The notes beneath the pieces were generated by a model. That model was not told where the DNA came from. It did not search any database and saw only the letters and a program-made list of their open reading frames with translations. A DNA stretch of 64,000 nt from Pterois miles. Its lineage: Eukaryota; Chordata; Actinopteri; Perciformes; Scorpaenidae. Where the stretch lies: NCBI GenBank assembly GCA_947000775.1, contig CAMQGK010000008.1, forward strand, positions 17,151,501-17,215,500, read 5' to 3'. The position numbers and the translations under genes are program-made. Every line of letters begins with the position of its first letter. The stretch's first letter is position 1. Positions 11,591 to 22,872 of the stretch are shown here, in pieces.

Positions 11591-13224
11591 TAGTACAGAC
11601 CAAAAGTTTGGACACACCTTCTCATTCAAAGAGTTTTCTTTCTTTTCATGACTATTGACATTGTAGATTCACACTGAAGGCATCAAAACTATGAATTAAC
11701 ACATGTGGAAATATGTACTTAAAAAAGTGTAAAACAATTGAAAATATGCTTTATATTGTAGATTCTTTAAAGTAGCCTCCTTTTGCTCTGATTACTGCTT
11801 CACACACTCTGCATTCTCTTGATGAGCTTCAAGAGGTCGTCACCTGAAATGGTCTTCACTTCACAGGTGTGCCCTGTCAGGTTTAATCAGTGGGATTTCT
11901 GGCCTTATAAATGGGGTTGGGACCATCAGTTGTGTTGTGCAGAAGTCAGGTGGATACACAGCTGATAGTCCTACTGAATAGACTGTTAGAATTTGGATTA
12001 TGGCAAGAAAAAAGCAGCTAAGTTAAGAAATACTTACTTTAAGAAATGAAGGTCAGTCAGTCCGAAAAATTGGGAAAACTTTGAAAGCGTCCCCAAGTGC
12101 AGTCGCAAAATCCATCAAGCGCTACAAAGAAAGTGGCTCACATGAGGACCGCCCCAGGAAAGGAAGACCAAGAGTCACCTCTGCTGCGGAGGATCAGTTC
12201 ATCTGAGTCACCGGCCTCAGAAATGGCAGGTTAACAGCAGCTCAGACTAGAGACCAGGTCAATGCCACACAGAGTTCTAGCAGCAGACACATCTCTAGAA
12301 CAACTGTTAAGAGGAGACTGTGTGAATCAGGCCTTCATGGTAGAATAGCTGCTAGGAAACCACTGCTAAGGACAGGCAACAAGCACAAGAGACTTGTTTG
12401 GGCTAAAGACCACCAGGAATGGACATTAGACCAGTGGAAATCTGGGCTTTGGTCTGATGAGTCCAGATCTGAGATCTTTGGTTCCAACCACCGTGTCTTT
12501 GTGGAGCGCAGAAAAGGTGAACGGATGGACTCTACATGCCTGGTTCCCACCGTGAAGCATGGAGGAGGAGGTGTGATGGTGTGGGGGGGCTTTGCTGGTG
12601 ACACTGTTGGGGATTTATTCAAAATTGAAGGCCTACTGAACCAGCATGGCTACCACAGCATCTTACAGCAGCATGCTATTCCATCCGGTCTGCGTTTAGT
12701 TGGACCATCATTTATTTTTCAACAGGACAATGACCCCAAACACACCTCCAGGCTGTGTGAGGGCTATTTGACCAAGAAGGAGAGTGATGGGGTGCTGGAC
12801 CAGATGGCCTGGCCTCCACAGTCACCTGGACCTGAACCGGATCCAGATGGTTTGGGGTGAGCTGGACCACAGAGTGAAGGCAAAAGGGCCAACAAGTGCT
12901 AAGCATCTCTGGGAACTCCTTCAAGACTGTTGGAGACCATTTCAGGTGACAACCTCTTGAAGCTCATCAAGGAGAATGCAGAGTGTGTGAAGCAGTAATC
13001 AGAGCAAAATGAGGCTATTTTGAAGAAACAATAATAACAACATACAACAACAACAATATAAGACATATTTTCAGTTGTTTCACACTTTTTTGTTAAGTAC
13101 ATATTTCCACATGTGTTAATTCATAGTTTTGATGCCTTCAGTGTGAATCTACAATTTTCATAGTCATGAAAATAAAGAAAACTCTTCGAATGAGAAGGTG
13201 TGTCCATACTTTTAGTCTGTACTG
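11591..13224 (+). mobile_element. Tc1/mariner-like transposon, inactive, long inverted repeats
   Basis: The ends AGTACAGACCAAAAGTTTGG and their inverted match at 13190-13224 are flanked by TA. The inverted repeat extends about 280 bases inward, since GCTTCAAGAGGTCGTCACC near 11830 pairs with the sequence near 12955 that also encodes the transposase C-terminus. Transposase remnants are readable: an N-terminal MARKK start interrupted by an early TAA, a TGA after GGATCAGTTCATC, then a catalytic-domain stretch with [15 protein letters not shown] and a WPPQSP block thrown out of frame by one base. The position of the third catalytic residue reads NPIQ where DD34E transposases have Glu. It sits inside the first intron of R3. 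Confidence 0.88.
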
Positions 13225-13234
13225 TATATGTCAC

Positions 13235-13960
13235 AGTTATGGACTCTTGTGTTAGTTAGTTTTTCGATTAGTTTATCATTTTGGTGCTGTTTTGTTATGT
13301 TGAGTTTTTGTTCTAGTGTATTGTTTGTGTTTCACTCCCTGTCCTGGTCCTGGTGTTTTGTCTTTGGTTGTTTCCTGTTTTATTTTGAAAGTCTTGCGTC
13401 TCCATATCATTTCTAGTTTTACTTTCTGCCCTTATGTGTTTTCCCTCCGTTTTCTTGGTTCACACCCCCTGATCTACTTTCCCTGATTGTTGCTCCACCC
13501 CTGATTGTTTCCACCTGGTCTTCTTCCCTTTGTGTATTTAAGTCACCTGTTTTCCCTCTGTTCTTGTCAGTGCATTTGTTCAAGTCCCTGTGATCTCCCC
13601 GTGCTCTGTATCCTACTTTTACTCGTGCACTTCTCAGTGTTGTTTGTTACTTTTCCTCCTGGTAGGTTTTCTCTCTGTTTAAGATGCTTTTCTGTGCACT
13701 CTTGGTGTTTATGCATTTCAATTGTCTGTGTTTGTGCACTTGTGTACTCCCCTGTCTCCCTGTGTATTTTAGTTCTTGTGTTAATTCTAGTTTTGGTGTA
13801 TTTAGTTCCTGTGGTTTCTTTTGCTTAGTTATTATTTCGTTTTAGTTCAATTCACTATTTTGTATCAGTATAATTAATTGTTTATTCAGTCTGACATTAA
13901 AGACTCGCCTTTTGTTAAATTCATCTGTGTGTCTTTTGCGTTTGGGGTCTCTCTTTGTCT
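13235..13960 (+). repeat. T-rich repeat with LTR-like features
   Basis: A T/C-rich block contains a TATA-like GTATTTAAG near 13534 and an ATTAAA polyadenylation-like signal near 13898. The composition resembles teleost LTR or transposon-derived repeats. No coding domains or target-site duplication could be confirmed. The open frames here are low-complexity. Confidence 0.35.
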
Positions 13961-14033
13961 CTCTCTCTTTCTCTTCCTTTGGCTAGTCACCCATATATAT
14001 ATATATATATGATTGTCCTTTTCTCTTCCAGAT

Positions 14034-14918
14034 ATGGCACTAAACTCCTTCTCCAATGACTCCCTGATTAATCCTAAACTTCCTGTGGGCATGCATTGCC
14101 TCATCACCGGACCAAGCTCCCTTATCTTCACTACATACAGCATCATAGACATCCTCCTCCTCCTCCCCCTCTGCATCCTCGTCCTCTACCTGGGCCTCCA
14201 ACGATGGCGGAAGCAGCGATCCACTTCCACAGCAGCAGTGACGAGTCACTCAGACAGCTTCACCTACCACATGGTCGTAATGGAGCTGATTGGTGTCTTA
14301 GGGTGCATCACCTGCTTTTGTGGCATCTACATCTGGGGTCATGTCAGTCTCCTATATTTGGGATACTATCTTTGGAGCTTTACCTGGTATGGAGAGACGT
14401 TCTTTCACATCCTGACCTGTGTGGAGCGCTACCTGGCTGTCGTTCATCCCGTCACCTACCTGAGTCTGAGACGAGAGAGGGGGATCAGGATCAGAAATAT
14501 CAGCATTGGGTGCGCATGGCTGCTTTGTGCCGGAGCACTGACTCTGGTGACTTTAGAAGTCGTCTCCTTACTCGTCAGCTTCTGCCTCTTGATTTTTTCT
14601 GTCATCGTCATTGCCTTCTGTAGTCTTTCTGTTCTCTGCGTTCTGATTCGTTCAGGGCCTGGAGAACAGGGCGGAGACAGGGACAGGATTGACCAATCAA
14701 AGCAGAAGGCTTTCTACACCATCATGGCCATACTGGGAGTGCTGTTGTTGAGGTGTTCGGGCAATCTGTTTTGGCTTTCTCTTTATGTGACAAGGGGAAA
14801 TGGTGATTGTATGATAGAGACGGCTAACATCTGGCTGAATCTCCCCAGCAGTCTGGTGTTACCTCTGCTGTTCCTACACAGAGCAGGAAGATTAGCGTGT
14901 TGTAAGAATAACACCTAA
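14034..14918 (+). CDS. R3: atypical seven-transmembrane receptor, cluster member 3
   Basis: Intact 294-residue single-exon reading frame. The ATG lies two bases after the acceptor TTCTCTTCCAG, exactly as in R2. TM1 about 31-54, TM2 75-98, TM3 107-130, ERY 131-133, TM4 154-176 (Trp162), TM5 179-204, then RSGPGE (206-211) where most copies have RPGPGE, TM6 225-250 and TM7 264-282. The C-terminus is short with a Cys pair at 289-290, a possible palmitoylation site. The N-terminus is short with an NDS sequon. R2 is the nearest relative (same HVVMELIG-type TM2 and RNISIGC before TM4), which suggests a recent tandem duplication. Its 3' end faces R4. Receptor function is inferred from topology. Confidence 0.88.
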   Translation: MALNSFSNDSLINPKLPVGMHCLITGPSSLIFTTYSIIDILLLLPLCILVLYLGLQRWRKQRSTSTAAVTSHSDSFTYHMVVMELIGVLGCITCFCGIYIWGHVSLLYLGYYLWSFTWYGETFFHILTCVERYLAVVHPVTYLSLRRERGIRIRNISIGCAWLLCAGALTLVTLEVVSLLVSFCLLIFSVIVIAFCSLSVLCVLIRSGPGEQGGDRDRIDQSKQKAFYTIMAILGVLLLRCSGNLFWLSLYVTRGNGDCMIETANIWLNLPSSLVLPLLFLHRAGRLACCKNNT

Positions 14919-15117
14919 TGACAATAAGGATTGTATCTGATTTGAATGAAATAACTTCAGATATGACCAAACAATTGCCTATTTCATCCTCTGATTTGGT
15001 CTCCACCTGCTCCTTTAATTCCTGGTAGTGGACATCTACTAAGTAGTTGCAGTGAAATTGTTCTAAATTAATGCGCTGGCTACAAAAAGAATCTGACTAG
15101 CTTATGTACAACACAGT

Positions 15118-15645
15118 GTAAAGTTAGCCTTATGCTAATCAAGGTTTTGTCAAAATATTGGGATTGATTTGTGGTGAGTGTCATCGCTGGATAGCTAGCT
15201 AGTCTTGTTAAACACACTGTCAAATTATATTTACTGTTTTTAAACCCTATGTAATGACATTGTCTCTGAATCTTGCTAGCATAACGTTAGCTTTATAATA
15301 GCCTTATGCTAATCAAGGTTTCATCAAAATCTTGGTTTTGATTTAGGGTTAATGGCTGTTAGCTAGCTAGTCTTGTTGTTAAACACACTGTCAAATTATA
15401 TTCACCGTTTGTCAACACCATGCAGTGTTATTGAATCTTGCTAGCAAAATATTTGCTTTATGCTTTGCTAATCAAAATTTTGTGAAAAACTTGCTCTTTA
15501 TTTAGGGACAATGACATGGCTGGACAGATTGCGAGGCTTGCTGTTGAAATTACTGTCAAATTATATTCACTGTGTCAACCCTACGCAACGATATTGTCTT
15601 TGAATCATGCTAGCATAACGTTAGCTAAAAAGATGTTAGCTTTCT
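15118..15645. repeat. about 170-bp unit tandem repeat, three copies
   Basis: Three imperfect copies begin near 15128, 15300 and 15470. Shared blocks are CTTATGCTAATCAAGGTTT, AAACACACTGTCAAATTATA and ATCTTGCTAGCATAACGTTAG. The same unit recurs at 30200-30660, upstream of R6. Confidence 0.75.
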
Positions 15646-15773
15646 GGCTAATTGTGGATAAGCTATAGTCATCTAATAATAATAATAATGATAACAATCA
15701 AATTATGTCATTTTATCATGTGTTAACATGCTGTTTTCTTTTAATTAGTAGCTGTAGATCATGGATTTCCTGT

Positions 15774-15800
15774 AATAATAATAATAATAATAATAATAAA
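15774..15800. repeat. (AAT)n microsatellite
   Basis: About nine AAT units; a shorter imperfect AAT run lies at 15675-15690. Confidence 0.9.
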
Positions 15801-16299
15801 TGATTAAACACATCATATCTATTATGTTACTCTTCCTTCACTGATAAATCATCAAACAACTATGAAATGAGGTTTGAATGATTTTATTTAAACATCTTTC
15901 AAACACAATTACAGTGCAGTAATTTCCACTCTGTTTTTATGAAGTCTACACTTCAGATTTCATTGCTTCATTGATTCCACTTTGTTTGTAGTTGTTCCTC
16001 TTTGTGTATTGAAGAACAGCAATGAGCAGAAATGAGCGTTGTTGACATTTTGTCTAGTATGTTTCCAGAGATGATAATCATGATAACAATACACTGATGT
16101 GTTGCTCATTTATAGATGTGTTAATCACAGAATGCAATAAGATATATTATTTCATAATTAATTAAATTGATTTTGGAGCAATTTTGCCTTTATTATATAC
16201 AGTATAAACAACATAAATAGAGAATATTATTAAGTAAGAAAAAGTCACAATTACAAATCCATCTGCTATTTAAGCACCATGGACAGCGCCATGGATTTA

Positions 16300-16822
16300 T
16301 TGAGCCATGGTCGGGGCCATAGATTCTAACTTACTGATATTTCAGAGTCGTGGTCTGGGCCATAGATTCTAACTTACTGATATTTCAGAGCTGTGGTCGG
16401 GGCCATAGATTCTAACTTACTGATATTTCAGAGCTGTGGTCGGGGCCATAGATTCTAACTTACTGATATTTCAGAGTCGTGGTCTGGGCCATAGATTCTA
16501 ACTTACTGATATTTCAGAGCTGTGGTCGGGGCCATAGATTCTAACTTACTGATATTTCAGAGTCGTGGTCTGGGCCATAGATTCTAACTTACTGATATTT
16601 CAGAGCTGTGGTCGGGGCCATAGATTCTAACTTACTAATATTTCAGAGCCGTGGTCGGGGCCATAGATTCTATCTTATTGATATTTCAGAGTCGTGGTCT
16701 GGGCCATAGATTCTAACTTACTGATATTACAGAGCCACTGTTGGGATCATAGATTCTAACTTACTGATATTACAGAGCCGTGGTCGGGGTCATAGATTCT
16801 ATGATACTGATATTTCAGAGCC
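16300..16822. repeat. 43-bp minisatellite, about 12 copies
   Basis: The unit contains GTGGTCGGGGCCATAGATTC followed by TAACTTACTGATATTTCAGA. Variants alternate between GTGGTCGGGG and GTGGTCTGGG. The array and about 150 bases of right flank (CAAACCTCAG, ATAAAG, a CAG-rich block and TTAACAAG) match a second array at 43867-44236 inside rbm46. Confidence 0.95.
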
Positions 16823-17012
16823 ACACAAAACCTTGCGCAAACCTCAGCCAGATAAAGAATCAATGAGGCAGGCAGACTAGACTTATTCAATTAAACAACC
16901 CTTCTACACCTGCATTCACTCTGCTACTAGGGGATAGATAGATGGCAGGTTAACAAGAGGAAAGCATCTTGGCTTAAATCACCAACTGACTATAGTGCTT
17001 TTTTATGTTTAG

Positions 17013-17927
17013 TTAATGTTGTATGTCATTGTTGTTTTTAAAACACAGCAGTTTTTCTGCTCTGTGTAGAAACAGCAGCGGCAGCACATAACTGCTGGGC
17101 AGACAGAACCAGATTCCTGATATCCTCACCACACAGCTGTTCCTGGTGCTCAGCACAGATGAGGAGGCCAGCGCCATGCAAACCAGATTCCCTCCAAACC
17201 TCAGCAGCAGTACCGCCATTATGGCTGTGATGGTGATGAACGCCTTTAGCTTTAATTTGTCAATCTGCCCCTTGTTCTTGCCTTCGTCCCCTGGCCCTGG
17301 ACGAACTAGGACACGGAGGACAGAAAGGCTGCAGAAAGAGGTGACAATCAAAGCCAAAACCAAATTGCAGAAAAACAGGATCATGTTGAAATTTCGGCTG
17401 ATGAGAATCCTTAGAGCAATCAGTCCAGAGCAAATCAACCAAACACACCCAATGCTGACATTTCTGATCGCGACCCCACCCGTCTTACTCAGGCTCAGGT
17501 AGGTGATGGGGTGAACCACAGCCACGTAGCGCTCCACACAGGTGAGGACATGAAAGAACATTTTCACACACGAGATGATGGCAAACATATTACACCCCAC
17601 CCCGACCACCATCCCCTGACCAGTGAAGGCGCCGCAACAGCAGGCAATGGACGCACATATGCCAATCATCTCCATGGCGACCATGTGGTAGGTGAAGACG
17701 TCTATGGGATTCATCGTCACGCTGTGGTGCTGTTCCCGCCACCGCTGGAAGCCAAAGCAGAGGATGAAGACGGAGAGAGGGAGGAGGAGGAGGATGTTGG
17801 TGGCGGTGAAGACGGTGAAGATGGAGGAGCCAGGTGGGGAGCTGAAGCAGCTGCTGGGGGTTGAGCTGTGGGAGGACGAGTTGGGGGAAACATTTTGGGA
17901 GGAAGAGGTGTTGACGTACATATCCAT
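17013..17927 (-). CDS. R4: atypical seven-transmembrane receptor, cluster member 4
   Basis: Intact 304-residue single-exon reading frame. The start MDMYVN lies four bases after the acceptor CTCCCCTTCAG. The longer upstream open frame is intron. The Ser-rich N-terminus carries NTS, NVS and NSS sequons. TM1 about 36-59, TM2 78-100, TM3 108-131, ERY 132-134, TM4 156-174 (Trp163), TM5 182-207, RPGPGD 209-214, TM6 228-252 and TM7 268-287. There are clustered Cys in TM2 (CCC at 96-98). The loop before TM6 is Lys-rich (GKNKGQIDKLKLK). It faces R3 tail to tail, and its promoter side is separated from module D by a 1-kb minisatellite. No known family was recognised; a membrane receptor role is inferred. 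Confidence 0.87.
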   Translation of the reverse strand: MDMYVNTSSSQNVSPNSSSHSSTPSSCFSSPPGSSIFTVFTATNILLLLPLSVFILCFGFQRWREQHHSVTMNPIDVFTYHMVAMEMIGICASIACCCGAFTGQGMVVGVGCNMFAIISCVKMFFHVLTCVERYVAVVHPITYLSLSKTGGVAIRNVSIGCVWLICSGLIALRILISRNFNMILFFCNLVLALIVTSFCSLSVLRVLVRPGPGDEGKNKGQIDKLKLKAFITITAIMAVLLLRFGGNLVCMALASSSVLSTRNSCVVRISGIWFCLPSSYVLPLLFLHRAEKLLCFKNNNDIQH

Positions 17928-18389
17928 GGACCTGAAGGGGAGGAGGGAAAACACACAGAAAGAGAAAACAGGGCAAAGGAAAGAAAGAGGAAGTGATATA
18001 ATCATAAAAATAGTAGGACTGTGGTGTCAAACTCATTTTCGTTCACACGCCACATACAGCAACTTGATCTCAAATGGGCCGGACCAGTAAACCACTGCAA
18101 AATAACCAAGAAATAAGAAAACCTCCAACTTTGTCCCTTTCTTTTAGTGTAAGTAAAATGTCTCAAAATGTTTACAATTAATGAACAATTAATTTACAAA
18201 ACAGACAACGAACAGCCTCGGCGATCTTTGGACTACAGCTAAATTTCAGACAGCTGTTTCCTCAAACCTGCCAACAATTCATTTGTCAATAACACTTCAT
18301 TTTACAGGTCTGCAAATTTCAGCAGATTTAATCGCTCAAATCAGCAACGGCAGGTGTTTTTGTTCTGCTGTGTGGAACAACTAAGAGAG

Positions 18390-19110
18390 GAGAACTGGAT
18401 GATCTGATAAACCAAAAGCTGTCTGGTGCAAGGCCATGTAGCACCTTATAAACTAATAAAAGAATTTTAAAATCAATATGAAAACTAACAGGTAACCAGT
18501 GTAAAGACTTTAAAACAGGTGTAATGCATGACTAAGAAAGTGGATCACATCAGTCCAGTTCTGAGGTGTCTACACTGCTGGTTTACTGTTTGCTGCCCTT
18601 TATTAAACCAAATAATGATCTTACACTGCACTGGAACTGTTACTGGTTTTAGCTTCTATTCTAGCTTTTACTTTTAGCTTGTTTTTATGACTGTTTTAAT
18701 TATGTCTTAATGCTATTTTCCATTTCGTCACAATGTTCTTGATTGTTTGTGTATAGAAATTTGAGTTGCCCTGATGCTGAAATGTGCTGTACAAATAAAG
18801 CTGCCTTGCCTCTCCTTTTGGTCTGAGCCAAATTTTTAATTAATCATAGCTGATTGATTTTATTGTTTGGTAAACCAGAAAGGACAGCGTTACAGTAGTT
18901 AGAGAAATGACCTCACTTTGGAGATAATCCTCAGATGATAAAATGCTGTTTTTTGACATTCTGGACATGAGCCTTGAAATTAAAGTCAGGATCAGAAACC
19001 AGTCCTCGATGTCTTGCTTCTGAGTCCTTGTGTATTTAGTTTGGAGGCCAGTTTCTGTGACATCCAGGCCTTTATGTCTAAAAAACAGTTAAAAAGTAAA
19101 AAGCTTGTTG
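18390..19110. repeat. degenerate dispersed repeats (old retroelement-like)
   Basis: Blocks such as AGGCCATGTAGCACCTTATA, AACAGGTAACCAGTG, a 3'-end-like TGTGCTGTACAAATAAAGC near 18785 and CAGCGTTACAGTAGTTAGAG resemble sequences that recur widely in teleost genomes. No intact reading frame is seen and family assignment is uncertain. Confidence 0.35.
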
Positions 19111-19701
19111 CATCAATAATTACAATTACTAACTACTACTATTCCTAATAATAATAATTGTACGATGTTTATTGTTATTATTCAAACAGAGGATTGGAAG
19201 AAGTACGAACTCCTTCTGGTTTAGGAATGTAGGGACTCAAATAGTACATTTTAAACAATGAAATAATAAAGATGTGTTTTCTATAGTTTAATTCAGGGGT
19301 TCTGGTTCCAGGGGGTCCCCAGCTAAAAAAAAAAAATCATTTATTTTCAGTATAATTCCCACAAATAAGTACCACAACGACTATATTTTGGTCATACATT
19401 TTCTGTAACTCAACTACAAGCAAAAATCCAAACTAATTTGTGTCATTTTAGGTTTCCTTGATGTGGAAAAGGTTGGGAACCACTGGTTTAATTAAACGCT
19501 TTTTGAAAAATTTGAAAAATATATTTATTTTCTCTCTGATGAGTAAAAGACATCAGCAATACTATCCTGGTTATTTTAGACAATCTGTGGGAAAAACTCC
19601 CAAACTCCCACATTTTGTAAGATTTTAGTTTATCCACTCCAGATCTGAAATCTTTAAAAGTAAATTAATGACTAAAAATAATATCAAAAATGGATGCCAA
19701 C

Positions 19702-19760
19702 CTTGTCAGGAGTGTTTGTCTCTGGTCTTTTTCTCTGTGTGTCTTCAGAAATCGCCGACT
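19702..19760 (-). other. candidate 5' noncoding exon of R4 (3' part)
   Basis: Minus-strand CACACAGAGAAAAAGACC leads to AGAGACAAACACTCCTGACAAG in the exon, followed by the donor GTTGGC, with exon end at 19702. It matches the R2/R3 exons in the AAGACCAGAGAC block and at the ACAAG|GTTGG border. It lies about 1.8 kb upstream of the R4 coding exon. Confidence 0.6.
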
Positions 19761-20744
19761 GAACACTTGAAACGCTGGTATCTTGTCCAAGTATTTAATC
19801 ATGCGTCGGGGCAGCACACGCGCATGTTTGCATGTTGAAAAACTATTTATTTTGTCAGCGTTTAGAAGGCAAATTCAGGTTCCGGTTCATCTGCAGAACA
19901 GCGATTGTGAATCAGCGTCTTGCTCAAGGACACTGCAGCAGCGCAAGGAAAGGCAAATATATTTGTATACATGGCTCCTCTGGACAACAAGGCATTACAT
20001 GAGACAAAGTGTGGAGATGTTAAGACAAGACACAAAGGAGATACACAAACAAAATAGTAACATTTCCATAACTTATAATTGTACCTGGCAGTCAAATGTG
20101 AATTAAATCCGATTCTTATTCAGATCAGTTCAGAAAACCTGCCGATGCAGTTCTTCTGCTGACAATTTAATCCATGACAACAAAACAAATGAACATGTTG
20201 TCAGAAGTTTCCAAAGATACCAGGTACAGTATGTTGGCTGAATTTTGGGGAAATGTGTGTAAAATGACATGTAAGACGTGAAGTATTTCCACCAGATGGA
20301 ATGGTGCAGCCACAAAAACATGGGTTATTTAACTCAGCGGAAACAATATTCAGTCATGTTCTGAAGAGAAGCTGGCAATGAGAAAATATACAACAAGAGT
20401 GGCTTGAAACATGGATGTGGTGGATGGAGGTGGATGTGGCAGAGCTGAGTCTCTGCAGGAGTCTTGACTGCAGGATGGGATGAAGCTGGTGAGGCTCTGG
20501 CACAGCTGGATCCACGCAGACCGTCACAGACTGCAAGCTATGAAGAGGTGGAGACGATGGCAGACACCGGTCTGTTTGTAATTATGAAGCAACAGCCAGC
20601 AGCTGGTTAGTTCAGTTTAACATAAAGACTGGAAACAGGGGAAACGGCTGGCCTGAAAAAGAGCGACAGGCACAGAAAGACTACAAAAAAAACCTACATA
20701 GAAATACAAAGAAGTCACAAAGTGACTTACTGTGACTGAAAGGA

Positions 20745-21720
20745 GCAAAACAACCACAAAGATACAAAACAACCCCAAAAACACACAAAACAACCCCCAA
20801 AACACACAAAACATCCCCCAAAACACACAAAACAACCCCCAAAACACACAAAACATCCCCCAAAACACATAAAACAACCCCCAAAACACACAAAACATCC
20901 CCCAAAACACATAAAACATCCCCCAAAACACACAAAACATCCCCCAAAACACATAAAACAACCCCAAACCCCCAAAACACACAAAAAAACCCCAAAACAC
21001 AAAACCCCAAAACACAAAAACATCCCCCAAAAAACACAAACCCCAAAAACATAAAACAACCCCCAAAACACACAAAACATCCCCCAAAACACACAAAACA
21101 TCCCCCAAAACACACAAAACAACCCCCAAAACACACAAAACATCCCCAAAACACACAAAACAACCACCAAAACACACAAAACATCCCCCAAAACACACAA
21201 AACATCCCCAAAAACACACAAAACAACCCCCAAAACACATAAAACATCCCCCAAAACACACAAAACATCCCCCAAAACACACAAAACAACCACCAAAACA
21301 CACAAAACATCCCCCAAAACACACAAAACAACCCCCAAAACACACAAAACATCCCCCAAAACACACAAAACAACCCCCAAAACACACAAAACATCCCCCA
21401 AAACACACAAAACATCCCCCAAAACACACAAAACATCCCCCAAAACACACAAAACAACCCCCAAAACACACAAAACATCCCCCAAAACACACAAAACAAC
21501 CCCCAAAACACACAAAACATCCCCCAAAACACATAAAACAGTCCCCAAAACACACAAAACATCCCCCAAAACACACAAAACATCCCCCAAAACACACAAA
21601 ACATCCCCCAAAACACACAAAACAACCCCCAAAACACCCAAAACACACAAAACATCCCCCAAAACACACAAAACAGTCCCCAAAACACACAAAACATCCC
21701 CCAAAACACACAAAACAACG
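20745..21720. repeat. 21-bp minisatellite, about 45 copies
   Basis: The unit AAAACATCCCCCAAAACACAC alternates with variants having CAACC or CAGTCC. Because the unit is 21 bases and the reverse strand has no stop codon in any frame, all three minus-strand frames stay open for about 350 codons, coding for heptads such as CFGGCFV. This is a property of the repeat and not evidence of a protein. Confidence 0.95.
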
Positions 21721-22234
21721 ACAAAGAGACACAAAACAACTGCAGCCAAAAGAGGTAAAATTTTACAATATTTCATATAATAGATAAATATATAAAAGAT
21801 AAAAGAAAACTCGACACAACGATTCCCACATTATTTTATCTTGTTCTATTGCTAACAAACAAACAGTTGCTACAAATAAATAATGATGATAATAAAAACA
21901 AATTAATGAATTAATCCTGAAACCAACTTCAAATGAACAGAAGGATTACATGCTGCAGAATAGGTTGAAAGCTGATCCTAACTTTCAGAATCAGTTGAAA
22001 AATGGCAGAAATTATTGTTTATCAGCAAGTTTAAAATGAGGTGTTTTTGTCACATTTTAGACATTTGCAGGATGCAGGATGAAAAATGTATTATTACCAC
22101 TGCAAACAATCTTTATACACACTGTGGAAATAAGGATCAAGCAAATTTCAAATGAATAATTTCTCTTCTTGACTGAATAAAAGTGTGTGTAAACCAACAT
22201 TACTCTTCTTCTCTCCATCTGTCAATTAAAGTGG

Positions 22235-22310
22235 ATTCAAATGAGCTGTAACTTAAAACTGCTGCTTATTCAAATCAAACAGTGTCATTAAGACCAGAAC
22301 ACGTATCCGT
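22235..22310. promoter_or_regulatory. paired ATTCAAAT module D (upstream of R4)
   Basis: ATTCAAATGAGCTGTAACTT is followed by GCTGCTTATTCAAATCAAAC and a weaker AAGACCAGAACACG block. ATTCAAATGAGCTGTAACTTAA matches module F at 31189 base for base, and the preceding CATCTGTCA also matches. It is 2.5 kb from the R4 noncoding exon because the 21-bp minisatellite intervenes. Confidence 0.55.
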
Positions 22311-22529
22311 CGGCCTCACCGCGTCCTTTATTTTCATACCTGAACAATTTGCAAATTACACTTTGCAGCCAAATGAACAATTTGATTTGTTTTATTTAGA
22401 TGTTTGACATCATCGTGACTCTTCTTTTGCGACAACTATTTCACTTTCATGAGCATGGAAGGATTCATATTTTGGATATACTAAGTGATAAAAAGAAATA
22501 AATAACTGGATGCGCTGAATGTCTCAGCA

Positions 22530-22760
22530 CCAGGACGGTTCAGCCCCGTCTCCAACAAAATTATTAACATAAGTGTTGTACAAGCAGGCGTTCTGGTTTT
22601 GCACAAGACGTGAACCTTGTGGGAGAAGGTCTTGTTTTGGACTCCGTCCCGACCTCCTCCCTACGTGGTGTTTGCCGCTCTCTATGCTTTTATATTTTTG
22701 TGGATTACATACGAATTGATTTTATGTTTACCACAAAAAAATGTGAAATTTGTGTCCATG
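22530..22760. repeat. dispersed repeat, first copy
   Basis: GACCTCCTCCCTACGTGG, CTCTCTATGCTTTTAT and GTGGATTACATACGAAT align with CGACCTCCTCCCTTCGCAG, CTCTGTATGCTTTTTG and TATGGATTACATATGAAT at 27390-27465. A small open frame here is not convincing as a gene. Confidence 0.45.
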
Positions 22761-22872
22761 TACAAGAATCAATACACTAAATTTCGTGGCTGTCATGAAC
22801 TGCTGTACGACTGGGCTGTAAGTGATCTTATGTTCTGATTTATTTGATCTAATCCATCTAATCCTCTCTCTT

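Noticed and set aside
13228..13828. Two Phe/Leu/Cys-rich frames resembling membrane proteins
   Set aside because: They arise from a T/C-rich repeat with LTR-like features and show no conserved motif.
16300..16822. CRISPR-like regular repetition
   Set aside because: Units are directly adjacent without unique spacers and the genome is eukaryotic; it is a minisatellite.
20617..21776. Three long Cys/Phe-rich reading frames (349-371 codons)
   Set aside because: All are products of the 21-bp minisatellite being stop-free in every reverse frame; composition is pure repeat with no domain.
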